Below, in pieces: positions 8,416 through 18,289 of a DNA stretch of 26,134 bases. The stretch is taken from the NCBI GenBank assembly GCA_003427395.1, contig BFEA01000465.1, positions 488,910-515,043 on the forward strand, read 5' to 3'. Origin of the DNA: Chara braunii (taxonomy: Eukaryota; Streptophyta; Charophyceae; Charales; Characeae). The translations under genes and the position numbers were made by a program. Under the pieces are notes generated by a model that was given only the letters and a program-made list of their open reading frames with translations, had not been told where the DNA came from and made no database searches. Each line of letters begins with the position of its first letter. Position 1 is the stretch's first letter.

Positions 8416-9000
8416 ATTGTTTGGAAGTGAGACTGTAGATAAGTAGCGGATTTGGCTTGTTGCACGACAAAAGCAGGGCACAGTGCAGAGGGGCAGTGTA
8501 ATGGAAACGAATTACCAAACTTTCTCAAAAAAAAAAAAAAATCCAGGGTGCCTGCTTGTAGTTTGGGTTACATGCTCTGCAATTGCGGCTGTGCATGGGA
8601 TTTGTCGCACTGTGAGAGCATGGAGTCATTGCCAGACAAGGGGTTGTCCTCGAGTGTGTATGTAGTACTGTTCCCCTTGCACTTCATATTCTACAGTCTA
8701 GAGAACTGCACAATGATGAGCCACACAATCCATCAGCATTGTGGTGCAGTCATCAGTTGAAGTGAAACCACAAGTACATTTCCCCGCTTGGAAAACAATA
8801 CCGTGGGAGATAACACGAGAGGTCGGCGACCTCAACATGCATATGCTCCGTAGTGGGGAAACAGAGGGAAAAAAAAAAAAAAAAAAAAAACACAAGAAAT
8901 AAGTGAAAAAAAGGCCTGGATAATTTGCAAAATAGTAAAATACCCATATAAGTTGAGATATATGCCACAATGCCCTTAAAGGATGTGGGTAGAGCCGAAT
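8416..9000. other. Unassigned, no gene seen
   Basis: Mixed sequence with poly-A tracts (about 8527-8540 and 8870-8890). The frames at 8452-8760 and on the minus strand carry no recognisable domain. Confidence 0.4.
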
Positions 9001-9019
9001 ACCCCTCTGACACAAAAAA

Positions 9020-9190
9020 AGTGTTTTGCAAAATGCCCCTGCCCGTTGGTTGGACCTGTCATCTTTGCAAAATACCCCTGCCCGGTACTGTCCATCTTCG
9101 CAAAATGTCCTGGTACTTGCCAACTTTTCCTTGGCCCTATGTATTTTTTTGTACCCCTAGTGGCCCAGGTCATCTTTGCGTTTTGCCCCC
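9020..9190. repeat. TTTGCAAAATGCCCC short repeats
   Basis: TTTGCAAAATGCCCCTGCCCG at 9024 is followed by related copies near 9064 (ATACCCCTGCCCG), 9095 (TTCGCAAAATGTCC) and 9174 (TTTGCGTTTTGCCCC). Spacing is irregular. Confidence 0.65.
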
Positions 9191-9224
9191 TCACACAGAA
9201 AACGAGAAGCGGGATAGCTGAAGT

Positions 9225-9228
<4 letters not shown>

Positions 9229-9279
<51 letters not shown>

Positions 9280-9280
9280 T

Positions 9281-9314
<34 letters not shown>
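9229..9314. repeat. (GA)n-(CA)n compound microsatellite
   Basis: (GA)n to about 9277, then TCTGA, then (CA)n to 9314 and TGTGTGCGCGTG. All Glu-Arg, Leu-Ser and Cys-Val frames here are repeat translations. Confidence 0.95.
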
Positions 9315-9317
<3 letters not shown>

Positions 9318-9459
9318 GTGCGCGTGTAGTAGTATATATTTCAATGTTCTAGTGGAAGATTCATTTCATTTTGCTCATCCCATCGATGGAAGTAGTGTGA
9401 GGCCAGTCGGGGGTGGGAGACTTACGTGTTGGCTGGTGCGTTGCTCATCCTATTGATGG

Positions 9460-9462
<3 letters not shown>

Positions 9463-9537
<75 letters not shown>

Positions 9538-9558
9538 CGCGCACGCGCGCGCACGCGC
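9463..9558. repeat. (CT)n followed by (CG)n/(CA) tract
   Basis: About 58 bp of CT repeats change at about 9522 into some 38 bp of alternating C/G with a few CA steps, an almost pure alternating pyrimidine-purine run. Confidence 0.95.
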
Positions 9559-9642
9559 ACGGGGGAACGAATCTCCCCGCAAAGGGGGGATTTTTCATCC
9601 CCCTGTGTGCAATTCTCTCTCTCTCTCTCCTCCCCCCCCCGC

Positions 9643-9651
9643 AAAAAAAAA

Positions 9652-9704
<53 letters not shown>
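9643..9704. repeat. A13-T49 homopolymer pair
   Basis: Thirteen A (9643-9655) are followed at once by 49 T (9656-9704), after a C-rich run. The Phe-rich and Lys-rich frames here are spurious. Confidence 0.95.
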
Positions 9705-10366
9705 CTGTGGGTGTCTGTTGAAGCCTGTTTTCTCCTCGCCACCCTCATTAAGTCGTCATCCTGCCTTACCCCATCATAGCAAGAATGCGTGTATGTGCAT
9801 GCTAAGGTGGACCAGGTGCGCTTTTTGTAACGGCTTCAAGGTTATCGAAGTTAATCGAACGACACCCCTTTCATCACGACCACGAAGGATTGAATCTTGC
9901 TCGCTCTCCTGTCTGCAGCCATGATACTAAATTTGATGATTTCTGCAGCTTTATCATATTCCCCTCTATTCTGACCCCTCTCCACCACCACCACCACCCC
10001 CTCTCCCCTCCTCCTCCTCCCCCCCTCCTTGCAAAAAAAAAAGAGGAAATCCTCTGTATAGATGCTGTCTTCTTCAGTTGCGTTTTTAGTAATATATGTA
10101 ATCCATACGTTGTTGGTTTTATTTTTTTATTTTTTTTTTGCCTGTGTGTGGCCTCCATTGTTGCGGGATTCGCGCCTTTTTTTTTTCGGCTAACTGAGCG
10201 CTTGGCTGTGATAGCTCTCGGGCCTCGCTCCACTACTGACCAACTAATATGCAGAATGAGAATGAATCTTTCGCTAGACCATAGAAAGATACACAGGCGT
10301 AATTTCTGTCTTTTGTGCAAAAGTGGCCCCAGCCCCCTTGTCTCGGCCTTTTTTTTTTTTTTTTTT
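9705..10366. other. Unassigned, low-complexity frames only
   Basis: A long + frame begins at 9890 but is His/Pro/Phe-rich and driven by CCACCA, CTC and T tracts. WTRCAFCNGFKV near 9808-9843 looks faintly zinc-ribbon-like but lacks a partner Cys pair. No gene is called. Confidence 0.4.
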
Positions 10367-10367
10367 N

Positions 10368-10429
<62 letters not shown>
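10368..10429. repeat. (CT)n microsatellite after single-N join
   Basis: A poly-T run ends at a lone N (10367) and continues as about 62 bp of TC repeats. As at 6304, the N marks a low-complexity contig join. Confidence 0.93.
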
Positions 10430-10437
<8 letters not shown>

Positions 10438-10830
10438 TTTCACACCGCTTAACAACGATATGATGGATCGTCCTTCTCCCGCTCCCCCTCTTGCTGCTCC
10501 TCCCTCTCTTCCTTCTCCTCCTCCCGCTGCTTCTCCTGCTCTTCCCCCTGTTCTTTCTCCCGCTCCTCTAGCTCCTCCCACTTCTCCTCCTCCTGCGTCG
10601 CTTTTGTCTCTTTCTATCTCTGGCGACCCCAGCCCAGCCTCGTCGCAAATACGGCCTCCGCAAATTTCCCCCACAAACCGACACCCCCGCGCACCACTAT
10701 GATCCTCGTCACAAATACGGGCCCCGCAAACCAACGCGCCCTCCTCGGTCCCCTGCGGCACCCCGCGCGGAACTCCCTGCCCGATTTTTCCTGGGCCCGA
10801 TGGGAGCGTCATGTGCGGACCGCTTCTTCC
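10430..10830. other. C-rich low-complexity region with a 27-bp repeat
   Basis: CTCCTCCTGC-type sequence gives Pro/Ala-rich frames on both strands. In one + frame, RRKYGLRK and RHKYGPRK appear as a diverged pair (near 10642 and 10708), followed by a stop near 10835. It may be a fragment of an old retroelement frame, but no gag, protease or RT motif is visible. Confidence 0.3.
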
Positions 10831-11164
10831 TCTAAGATATAAGAGAAGAGAAGTAGCGACCCTGCACCACTCGGCCCAGGGCCGGTAGAGGTATGGTAAT
10901 ACTTGTTAGGAGGGCGCCAAAAGATTGTTCGCTGGCCTACTGCGTTCATTAGCTGGGAGGGCAGCGCATGTGAATCGATTGCACTTAACTGATATACAAA
11001 TGAATGTTAAGCTTTATGGGTCAATCGATTCGGTCAATTGATATTTTTTTAACTTCCCTAATGAAATATACTTGATGTTCTTAATGAATATTTATTAACT
11101 TATCTTAGACAATCTCCATTGATGAATCAGAACACGACTTTCTTAGTCTTGTTGTATGCTCTTT

Positions 11165-11672
11165 AATAGAAGAATTTTTCAAAATTAAATTATCATTCTA
11201 TAATCAAAAATATATTTTATATTTTATGTTTTATATTTTATATTTTATATTTTATATTTTATATTTTATATTTTATATTTTTATTTTATCTTTAGAAAAG
11301 TCATTGCATTTTTTAAAGTTTTTGTCTTATTGAAAATTTTCATTCCAAGAATGGGGTATCCCTTCTTGTTTGAACTGCATATTAGATATGAAATGAAAGT
11401 CTTGATAAGTTCATGAAATATTTTAACTAGACTGTCATTCTATATAAGGATTTTGAGTTAGAAATATGTTAATCTTATCTAAATTATAAGATATTTGTTA
11501 TAGTGGAATTAAAGTTTTATTAAGACATTTCATAAACTAGTCAAGATTTTCATTTCATTTTCAATAAACAGATATAGTTGGGAATGAAAACTTATTTTGA
11601 AACGAAAACTTATCCAATAAAACTAAAAATTTTAGAATTTGACGAACATTTGAATCATAATTTTCAAATACG
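11165..11672 (-). mobile_element. Fold-back element family, copy A (inverted)
   Basis: It matches, in reverse, the elements at 17690 and 18768. The shared landmark AAGAAGGGATACCCC appears here as GGGGTATCCCTTCTT at 11355. Flanking it, TTGAAAATTTTCATTCCAAG and GAAATGAAAGTC...TTCATGAAATATTTT correspond to the other copies. The element is itself an imperfect palindrome. A 7-bp ATTTTAT array (11211-11289) has expanded near one end. No coding capacity. Confidence 0.65.
11211..11289. repeat. ATTTTAT 7-bp array
   Basis: About eleven units of ATTTTAT with one ATTTTATG variant, inside fold-back copy A. The copies at 17690 and 18768 have only short AT-rich stretches at the matching place. Confidence 0.9.
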
Positions 11673-13410
11673 AAGGTTTTTTTTTTAACGAAATATGTTT
11701 TCAACTTCGATTTTTTTTTTGAATGCTTCAGTTGTCAGGTTTGTGAAAAAAAAAATCTTAAAAAATAAAAAAGTAAAACGAAGAGAAACACATATTAATA
11801 TAAAAAAATTGTACATGCAACATTCATATGCAGCTGAATGGGGAGATTTAACAATAAAAATTACTTTTAAACTCAGTCTATGAATATGAAACAACAAACT
11901 ATATATAATGAATGATTTTAAAATAATTATTTTTTCCAATACGACAAACAAATCTACCAACATAGGAAAAACGTCTCCATGACATTCTTGCTTTTTTTAC
12001 TGCAATGCAATCTCTATTGCTTTTGCTGTAAATTTGAAGTTATGATTCGGTTCATTAAAACATGAAACAAACACTTATTAACACATTTTATGAAGACCTT
12101 TACGTGTATGGGGCAATATGAACCCATTCAACAATGCCTTTATTAAGGAATTTCATAGCCCAGGTAAGCCATGAAAAAAATATATATCGGGCTCGTTATA
12201 CATTTATCAATTCATCCCCCCCCCCAAAAAAAAAAGAATCATAACAAAATGAAACGATACCCTGTCAACAAGCTTTTTGGACTTAAGGTTAAAAATAACA
12301 AAAAACAGTAGGCAATATAGCATACAAAAATATGGTACGAGTAAAAATATAGATAAATAGTATGGAGGTACATTAAGTATGATTCTAATCGGCCAATGAA
12401 ACAGTTCACCGCTATCATTATTAAATATGTATACATAATATGATGATAATATGTTTGAGACCTCATGATGCAACAACCGGAACAACATAAATAGTAGAAA
12501 TACTGAAAAATATGCAATAAAACAAATTTCGTTAGAAAATGTGTTGGGGGATGGTTGAACGGACATACACATATTATTCAAGCTCGAGGAATTCAAACCA
12601 CGCAAATGTAAAGTTTAAGCACTTTAGGGATTTCTTAAAATACGCCATAGCATCGTGTTTTAACTTAATTTTATAATTTTGTCTAAGTAAGACGGTATGT
12701 TGTAAATTTATTCCATAATTAGATTTGTAAAGACCGTATATAGAACACATTCCTTGCAAATGTATCTCCCAAATAAGATGTCTTACAAAGGCAATGGGAG
12801 AGACATACACACCTACGGAAAATCATCAAATTCAAAATTTGTGGCGAGGGAACAATAAGAGGCAAAAAAACAAGTAAATTTCTTGAATTGGTGAATGGCA
12901 ACAATGCGGTTACCTCGAACCCTGAACCTCATGAATGAAGCTCAAAGGGTGGCTTAATAAAAAAAAATTCAAGTTAGTAGGAAGTATTCGACATAAGACT
13001 CAAACTGACGGCCTAGATGATGAAACGGGGCCTTAAACGCAAGACTACTCGTTTCTTGATTGTGAAAACAAAAAACCTCAGAATGATAAGAATGAGATTC
13101 TCATAAGTGAGCTGGGAAAAAAATGGGGCCATAACAAAGGAAGGGTTATCCAACCTATCGTCATATACACAAAGATGAGGAAAAAAAATGTCTGACTCGT
13201 TAACCTATTTACCGAAACCTGTTAAATGAATCGATTGGAAAAAACAAGACAGTAGCAAAAAATAAAGGAAGGTAACAAGGAAATTCCTAACGTTGGGGCT
13301 AATACCAGTTTAAGCATGCTTCTAAGGAATTTGTTGAACCCAACCTTTGGAAATGAATTCCAACATACCATGTTGGAAATACTCGGAGTCTGGTAAATGC
13401 GAGGGTGTCC
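11673..13410. other. AT-rich region, no gene recognised
   Basis: The longest frame (12207-12605, minus) is hydrophobic in the manner typical of AT-rich noncoding DNA and has no known motif. CTCGAACCCTGAACC near 12913 resembles an inverted tRNA B box but no tRNA fold or A box was found. Confidence 0.4.
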
Positions 13411-13420
13411 GAGTATTTGC

Positions 13421-13570
13421 CATACTAAGTCTTTGCTCCTTTAGTTTTGAATCAAAGATGAGCACCTATGGTCTTTTTTTAATGACATACACCCTCGCAT
13501 TTACCATACTAAGTCCTTGCTTCTCTGGTTTTGACTTAAAGATGAGCACCTCTGGTCTCTTTTTAATGAC
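13421..13570. repeat. Direct repeat, two ~66-bp copies
   Basis: CATACTAAGTC(T/C)TTGCT...AAAGATGAGCACCT(A/C)TGGTCT...TTTTTAATGAC occurs at 13421-13486 and 13505-13570, period about 84. Between and before them, AAATGCGAGGGTGT is matched in reverse by ACACCCTCGCATTT. Confidence 0.8.
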
Positions 13571-13599
13571 GAAACAATAACTGGATATGCCGATATAGG

Positions 13600-14450
13600 A
13601 ATCTTGAGTTAATGCCTCGTATGATTAAACGATTACCCACGTGATGAATATACCTTGCCTCACACCCACGTTAATGGAATTTTACCACAATTATACCTAA
13701 AGCAGCAAACATCGAAGCCCACACTATTAGATGATGTCAGAGTGTGTCCAACATATTTACGTTACTAGTCTGTTGGGTTGCATGTGGCTTGGGGCAAGAA
13801 GATCTAATGAGTTCTAGTGGTAGTCGAACGACATGTATATGGGTCATGCGCATGTACGATGTGAGCAGTATACGGTAAGAGTCTGTTATTCCCGTACCTA
13901 GTGTACCACTGTTTGCATTTTGTTTTTGTAAATTTCTTGCAGGGCTTGACTATTCAAGGTGATATAAGCATCCTTATGTAGAGGGAGCCTTCCTCTCAAC
14001 CAGCTCTAGTCGATTAGTCATGAGCGATACTGGTTGGGAAATTGACCTCGTATCACTTGCAGTACATGGACGTTGAATGTTTGTACAAGACTCGGAGTGC
14101 TTTCTCTCCCTCACGATCCCCTCTTCCCACTCTTTATTCCAAGGTAGCAACCCCTAGTTACTACCATTGTATTTATGGAGCACGTAGCGGACCTGCTATG
14201 GATTGGATTGGGACACACACAACGACATTTGTGTATATATATCCTTTTTTTTTTTTTTTTTTTTTGTACTATGCCTTCCTCTCTTCTTTTATTCCTACTA
14301 CTTTCTGATTATCCAAGTGAGCAACTCTAAGAAGTGCCAAATTGTAGGTGGTTCGTTCACTGGAGTGCCTGTAGAACTATAAGTGGGGGCCTTCTACTCG
14401 TGATGTCTGTGTGGTGCAAGGTCTATGGGTGCTGACAAATGTTCGTGATA
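13600..14450. other. Unassigned, no gene seen
   Basis: Moderate-GC sequence with a poly-T run near 14245-14265. The frame at 14042-14308 ends in poly-Phe and has no motif. No LTR pair or primer-binding site was found. Confidence 0.4.
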
Positions 14451-14455
14451 TTGGT

Positions 14456-14548
14456 TTCTTAGTGGGAACCAACAGTCCCCAGGGTTAAGCATCCTAGCAG
14501 GTTGTCTGGTGGAAACAAACAGTCTCCGGGGTTAACCATCCTTCCTGG
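14456..14548. repeat. Tandem repeat, about 48-bp unit
   Basis: Two diverged copies of GTGGGAACCAACAGTCCCCA...GGGTTAA(G/C)CATCCT...CAGG, near 14456-14501 and 14503-14548, with the start of a third (TGGGAGCC). Confidence 0.75.
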
Positions 14549-14549
14549 T

Positions 14550-15150
14550 GGGAGCCATAGACCATGCACGACAGACAACCATATCCATGCAAGCAAGATG
14601 GCACGTTTGTATACTGCTTCATATCGTTCGAGATGCCCCTGCGCAGCCTCGTAGAGTGGAATGTTCACGCCCATGGTGTGCCAAACCTCTCACATTCCAA
14701 ACTGGTCACATCATCCATAGGTTGCAAGCAAAGCGCAATGCTTTGAATAAAATTGCTCTGTTGTGTTTCATGTGTCAGGGGCTTGACGTAGATTCTCAGT
14801 CTATACATGGCAAAAACTTAACTTCACGGTTGTTAGGAAAGACTTTCTGTTGAGGCTATTGGTGGTCAGGCATCGGGGTCCGGGTTCGATTCTTGACGAT
14901 TGCTTGTCCATAGGAGATAGGATCGAGTCCTAGCTCTGGTGTGGCTCCGCAGACTGATTCCGCCTTGTCACATGACCATGTTTTTGTTGGGATTCTTTTG
15001 TCCGCACCTATATTAGAGAAGGAATTAGATGTGCTACATTTTCTCATTTATTAATTCTAAGGGAATGGGATAAAATCCTTGTTTTGGTGTGGGTTGGCGC
15101 GGTGTGCTGGTCTTACCATCAGCCACCTTTTTCATTTTTATCTATGCGTG
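14550..15150. other. Unassigned; tRNA-box-like words only
   Basis: GGGTTCGATTC (about 14882) and GGATCGAGTCCTAG (about 14919) resemble tRNA/SINE B boxes but lie too close together and lack paired arms. No tRNA or SINE is called. No protein motif is seen. Confidence 0.35.
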
Positions 15151-15181
15151 TGTGTGTGTGTGTGCGAGCGACCAAGCGGGT

Positions 15182-15191
15182 GAGAGAGAGA

Positions 15192-15262
<71 letters not shown>
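15182..15262. repeat. (AG)n microsatellite running into the gap
   Basis: AG repeats after a (GT)n (about 15147-15164) run up to the first N at 15263. Frames crossing it are mostly X or Glu-Arg. Confidence 0.95.
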
Positions 15263-15583
15263 NNNNNNNNNNNNNNNNNNNNNNNNNNNNNNNNNNNNNN
15301 NNNNNNNNNNNNNNNNNNNNNNNNNNNNNNNNNNNNNNNNNNNNNNNNNNNNNNNNNNNNNNNNNNNNNNNNNNNNNNNNNNNNNNNNNNNNNNNNNNNN
15401 NNNNNNNNNNNNNNNNNNNNNNNNNNNNNNNNNNNNNNNNNNNNNNNNNNNNNNNNNNNNNNNNNNNNNNNNNNNNNNNNNNNNNNNNNNNNNNNNNNNN
15501 NNNNNNNNNNNNNNNNNNNNNNNNNNNNNNNNNNNNNNNNNNNNNNNNNNNNNNNNNNNNNNNNNNNNNNNNNNNNNNNNNNN
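15263..15583. other. Assembly gap, 321 N
   Basis: A continuous N run between (AG)n and a truncated Nextera junction adapter. Content and true size are unknown. Confidence 0.99.
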
Positions 15584-15616
15584 TCTTATACACATCTAGA
15601 TGTGTATAAGAGACAG
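15584..15616. other. Nextera mate-pair junction adapter, second copy (artefact)
   Basis: TCTTATACACATCT plus AGATGTGTATAAGAGACAG, with the first five bases of the 38-bp junction hidden in the N run. A (GT)n follows directly. Confidence 0.97.
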
Positions 15617-15836
15617 GTGTGTGTGTGTGTGTGTGTGTTTTGTCGTGATCACTATACACGACTCCAATAGAAAAACATGACTTTGCCATACTGTTTCGGC
15701 AGACTTTCACCAACTCATCAGAAGGTTGAACTCCGACAGTCTGCACAGGGTGCATTTGCTTGATGGATAAGGACTGAGTCCGACTGACCATCTTGCCAAA
15801 GTTAGCAATACCTTTGAGACTTGTGGCAGACTTCAT
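15617..15836 (-). other. Unrecognised minus-strand frame beside the adapter
   Basis: From ATG at 15836 the frame gives about 65 residues of balanced composition (MKSATSLKGIANFGKMVSRT and onward to GVVYSDHDK), then runs into (GT)n, adapter and N. A stop precedes the ATG. It could be a retroelement or gene fragment; no family recognised. Confidence 0.2.
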
Positions 15837-16023
15837 TCACACCGACAGTGCAATCATGTGTGTCTGTGCACGTGTTTACATTTTTAAAAATTTTGTCGCT
15901 CAATGGTTTCATGGATAATACAAAAACGTCAGCAATGGGAAAAAAATACAAAAGTTAATATTTATGATTCATCCCAAGCTGACCTTTATGACTTTTGTAG
16001 TTTGGCATTATATATATATATAT

Positions 16024-16763
16024 AAGGTTACCTGACCGAACGTTCGGAGGCCCCCGGGCTGGCCCTTGAACGTTCGGGCGTTCGAGGTCCCGTTCGGGGG
16101 CCGAACACCTCTAGGTTTGGCCCCCGCCAAAAATATTTTCCGGGTCTGAAGATACGTTTTTTTTTCTGAGTTCTCTATGATGTATCCTACACGCCTATAA
16201 TTTTGAAGCCATTCTGCTAACGCAGAACAACATTACAAATCGTCAAAGCTCGGGGTGTCAAAACGTGCTCGCCCACTCACTATTTTGTTTTTTTCACTTT
16301 TAACTTTTTGTTTTCACTTGATTTCAGGGCCTAAAACATTTGATTATTTTTTGAAATATTTTTAAATGAGTTATTGATTATGTAAACTACATATCTGTAA
16401 ATATTCAGGGCATTTGTCAATTCGAAAAAATAATTAAAAATCGGCAAAAATGGCGGTGTCGAAAAGGTGCTGATACACTCACTCATTTCAATTCTCTTTT
16501 TATTTTTTCTTATTTTTATCATTGTGTTTATTTTCTGTATTTGATTTTTAATTCAAATTGGGTAAAAAATTTGGATGTAGTGCCCAGGCAAATGTTGTTT
16601 AGTTTATGTTTTTCCATAACATATGTGTTTTTAGGAATGTTTTGAAAACTTTATTTTTTTTTAATTTTATTTTTTTTTGTCCGTGGTCGGCCTGAACGGT
16701 CGAACGCCTTCCGAAGGGGTCCCGTACGTTCTGGCGTTCGGCCCGTCCCGAATGTCGGCAACC

Positions 16764-16766
<3 letters not shown>
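16024..16766 (+). mobile_element. (TA)n-resident non-autonomous element, copy 1
   Basis: It lies exactly between (TA)n at 16008-16024 and 16767-16799. The ends form a short inverted repeat: AAGGTTACCTGAC on the left against CAGGGTTGCCGAC read from the right. GC-rich, palindrome-rich subterminal zones (GAACGTTCGG and relatives) enclose an AT-rich core with two diverged copies of a ~200-bp block marked GGTGTC.AAA..GTGCT..(C/T)ACTCAC. The whole length matches 21122-21907 in reverse. No transposase frame. Confidence 0.8.
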
Positions 16767-16799
<33 letters not shown>

Positions 16800-16801
<2 letters not shown>

Positions 16802-17685
16802 CCGATCCCATTGGGTATGTCTTATCGTTATCTCTTCCTATCATTTGGATGATGCACAATACATTATTTCTTACAAATTCATAATCGTCATTTATAGGTC
16901 TTCTTAATGCGAAATATCTTACAATTTTTTTAGATATTACTCTTAGAGTACTCGTTGTCATGTTCATAAATGCAATAAAAAAATTCTCAATAATATGTTG
17001 TATTTTATACCTGATATATTGTTAGAGCGTGCGGTCTGTATATTGTCGCAAGCGTCATACCTTCACGATTGTATCACGCATGAGTGTTTTTTGTACTAAC
17101 GGAAGTACCACTCTTGCCGTGCAAACTAGTTATATTTCGTACGGAGCTTGGAGACAGGAAAAGACTCCATGAGGTACACCTTCTTTCTACATAAGAGGTT
17201 GTCCCCACACTTAGATAGATGTATCCCTGTTAAGCAACTTACCCAAATGTGAAGATTTTTACATGCAATCATAGAGGTGGATTAACCCAGGGTTTTTCAA
17301 CGAGTTGTAACACAGGGGTTGAGATTGGACCCAAAATGCACACTCGTCGTACAAAAAGGTTAAGTTCGATGAAAAAGCTAACCATGAAGCCATTCATATA
17401 GGTTCATTGATTTTGAGATAAACACTAGCAATAAATAATCATTTTTTTCACTTTTTTTTCAAAATGTAAAATATTAAGAGTTTATCAGGTAAAATATGCA
17501 AGTTATTGTGAGACTCTCATTTGATTATGCTTTCATGAGTTAAGTATGCAAGAAAGTGAAACACGGTAGGTAGACTTATTTCATAATCACATTTTGTTGT
17601 GCTTTATGGAGTTGGTCATATAATACGAGGATTCAACAGAAACAAAGCCCACAAGAAATGAAAGATGGAAAAAATATATATTTAA
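16800..17685. other. Unassigned, no gene seen
   Basis: AT-rich with a moderate-GC patch near 17030-17330. No motif, terminal repeat or long frame recognised. Confidence 0.4.
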
Positions 17686-17689
17686 AAAA

Positions 17690-18110
17690 AAATCATATTA
17701 AAAAAATTATCATTCAAATGTTTGTCCAATTCTAAATTTTTCAGTTTTATTTGTAAGTTTCTGTCGAAAAATGAGTTTTCCCTGAAATAAAAATCTTAAC
17801 GAGTTTATGAAATATCTTAATTAAACTTTCATTATACTAAAAAAAATATATTTGATAAGCCTATTTATGACTTAAAATCCGTATATAGAATGATAGTCTA
17901 ATTAAAATATTTCATGAACTTATCCAGACTTTCATTCCATCTCTAGCATGTAGTTCAAATAAGAAGGGATACCCCATTCTCAAAAGGAAAGTTTTCAAGT
18001 AAGACAAAAAATTTTAAAAGTGAAATGACATTTTTAAGATGGAACAAAAATTTAAAATTTAAAATGTAATTTTTCTAGAGAATGATTATTTAATTTTGGA
18101 TTTTTTTTTC
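17690..18110 (+). mobile_element. Fold-back element family, copy B
   Basis: The same order of landmarks as copy C: ATCATTC.AATGTT, TTTTCAGTTTTATTTG, GAGTTTATGAAATAT, then the reverse-complement side ATTTCATGAACTTATCCAGA, CATCTCTAGCATG, AAGAAGGGATACCCC and TTTTCAAGTAAGACAAAAAA. The two halves pair as an imperfect hairpin. Noncoding. Confidence 0.7.
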
Positions 18111-18289
18111 TGTTGGATCGAAAAGTTCGCATTAATCAGAAGTGAGCATGAGATAGTTTGTCTTTACTCTAGAGAAAAATCAACCAATTAAATAGATGGT
18201 TTTTAATTAAGTTTAATCATTAAAGACCAACTTATTTTAGACTGACATGTACTGTGATGGTCAACTCAACCTATTTATGATAATTAGTA

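Noticed and set aside
9800-9850. RWTRCAFCNGFKVIEV, zinc-ribbon-like
   Set aside because: Only one Cys pair, no partner pair nearby, and the upstream frame is poly-T; best explained as chance.
9874-10812. 312-aa minus frame and 270-aa + frame on opposite strands
   Set aside because: Both cross a single N, (CT)n, poly-T and CTC-rich DNA. The composition is Pro/Ser/Glu/Arg/Phe low complexity with no domain.
12207-12605. 132-aa hydrophobic minus frame
   Set aside because: AT-rich DNA commonly gives Phe/Leu/Ile/Tyr-rich frames; no motif, no splice or promoter context.
14870-14935. tRNA/SINE B-box-like words GGGTTCGATTC and GATCGAGTCC
   Set aside because: No matching A box at proper spacing, no T-arm or acceptor pairing; not called as tRNA or SINE.
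15084-15836. Long frames of 158-232 codons
   Set aside because: Most of their length is N; the rest is (AG)n, adapter and (GT)n. Only the 65-residue part at about 15640-15836 is natural sequence, and it is unrecognised.
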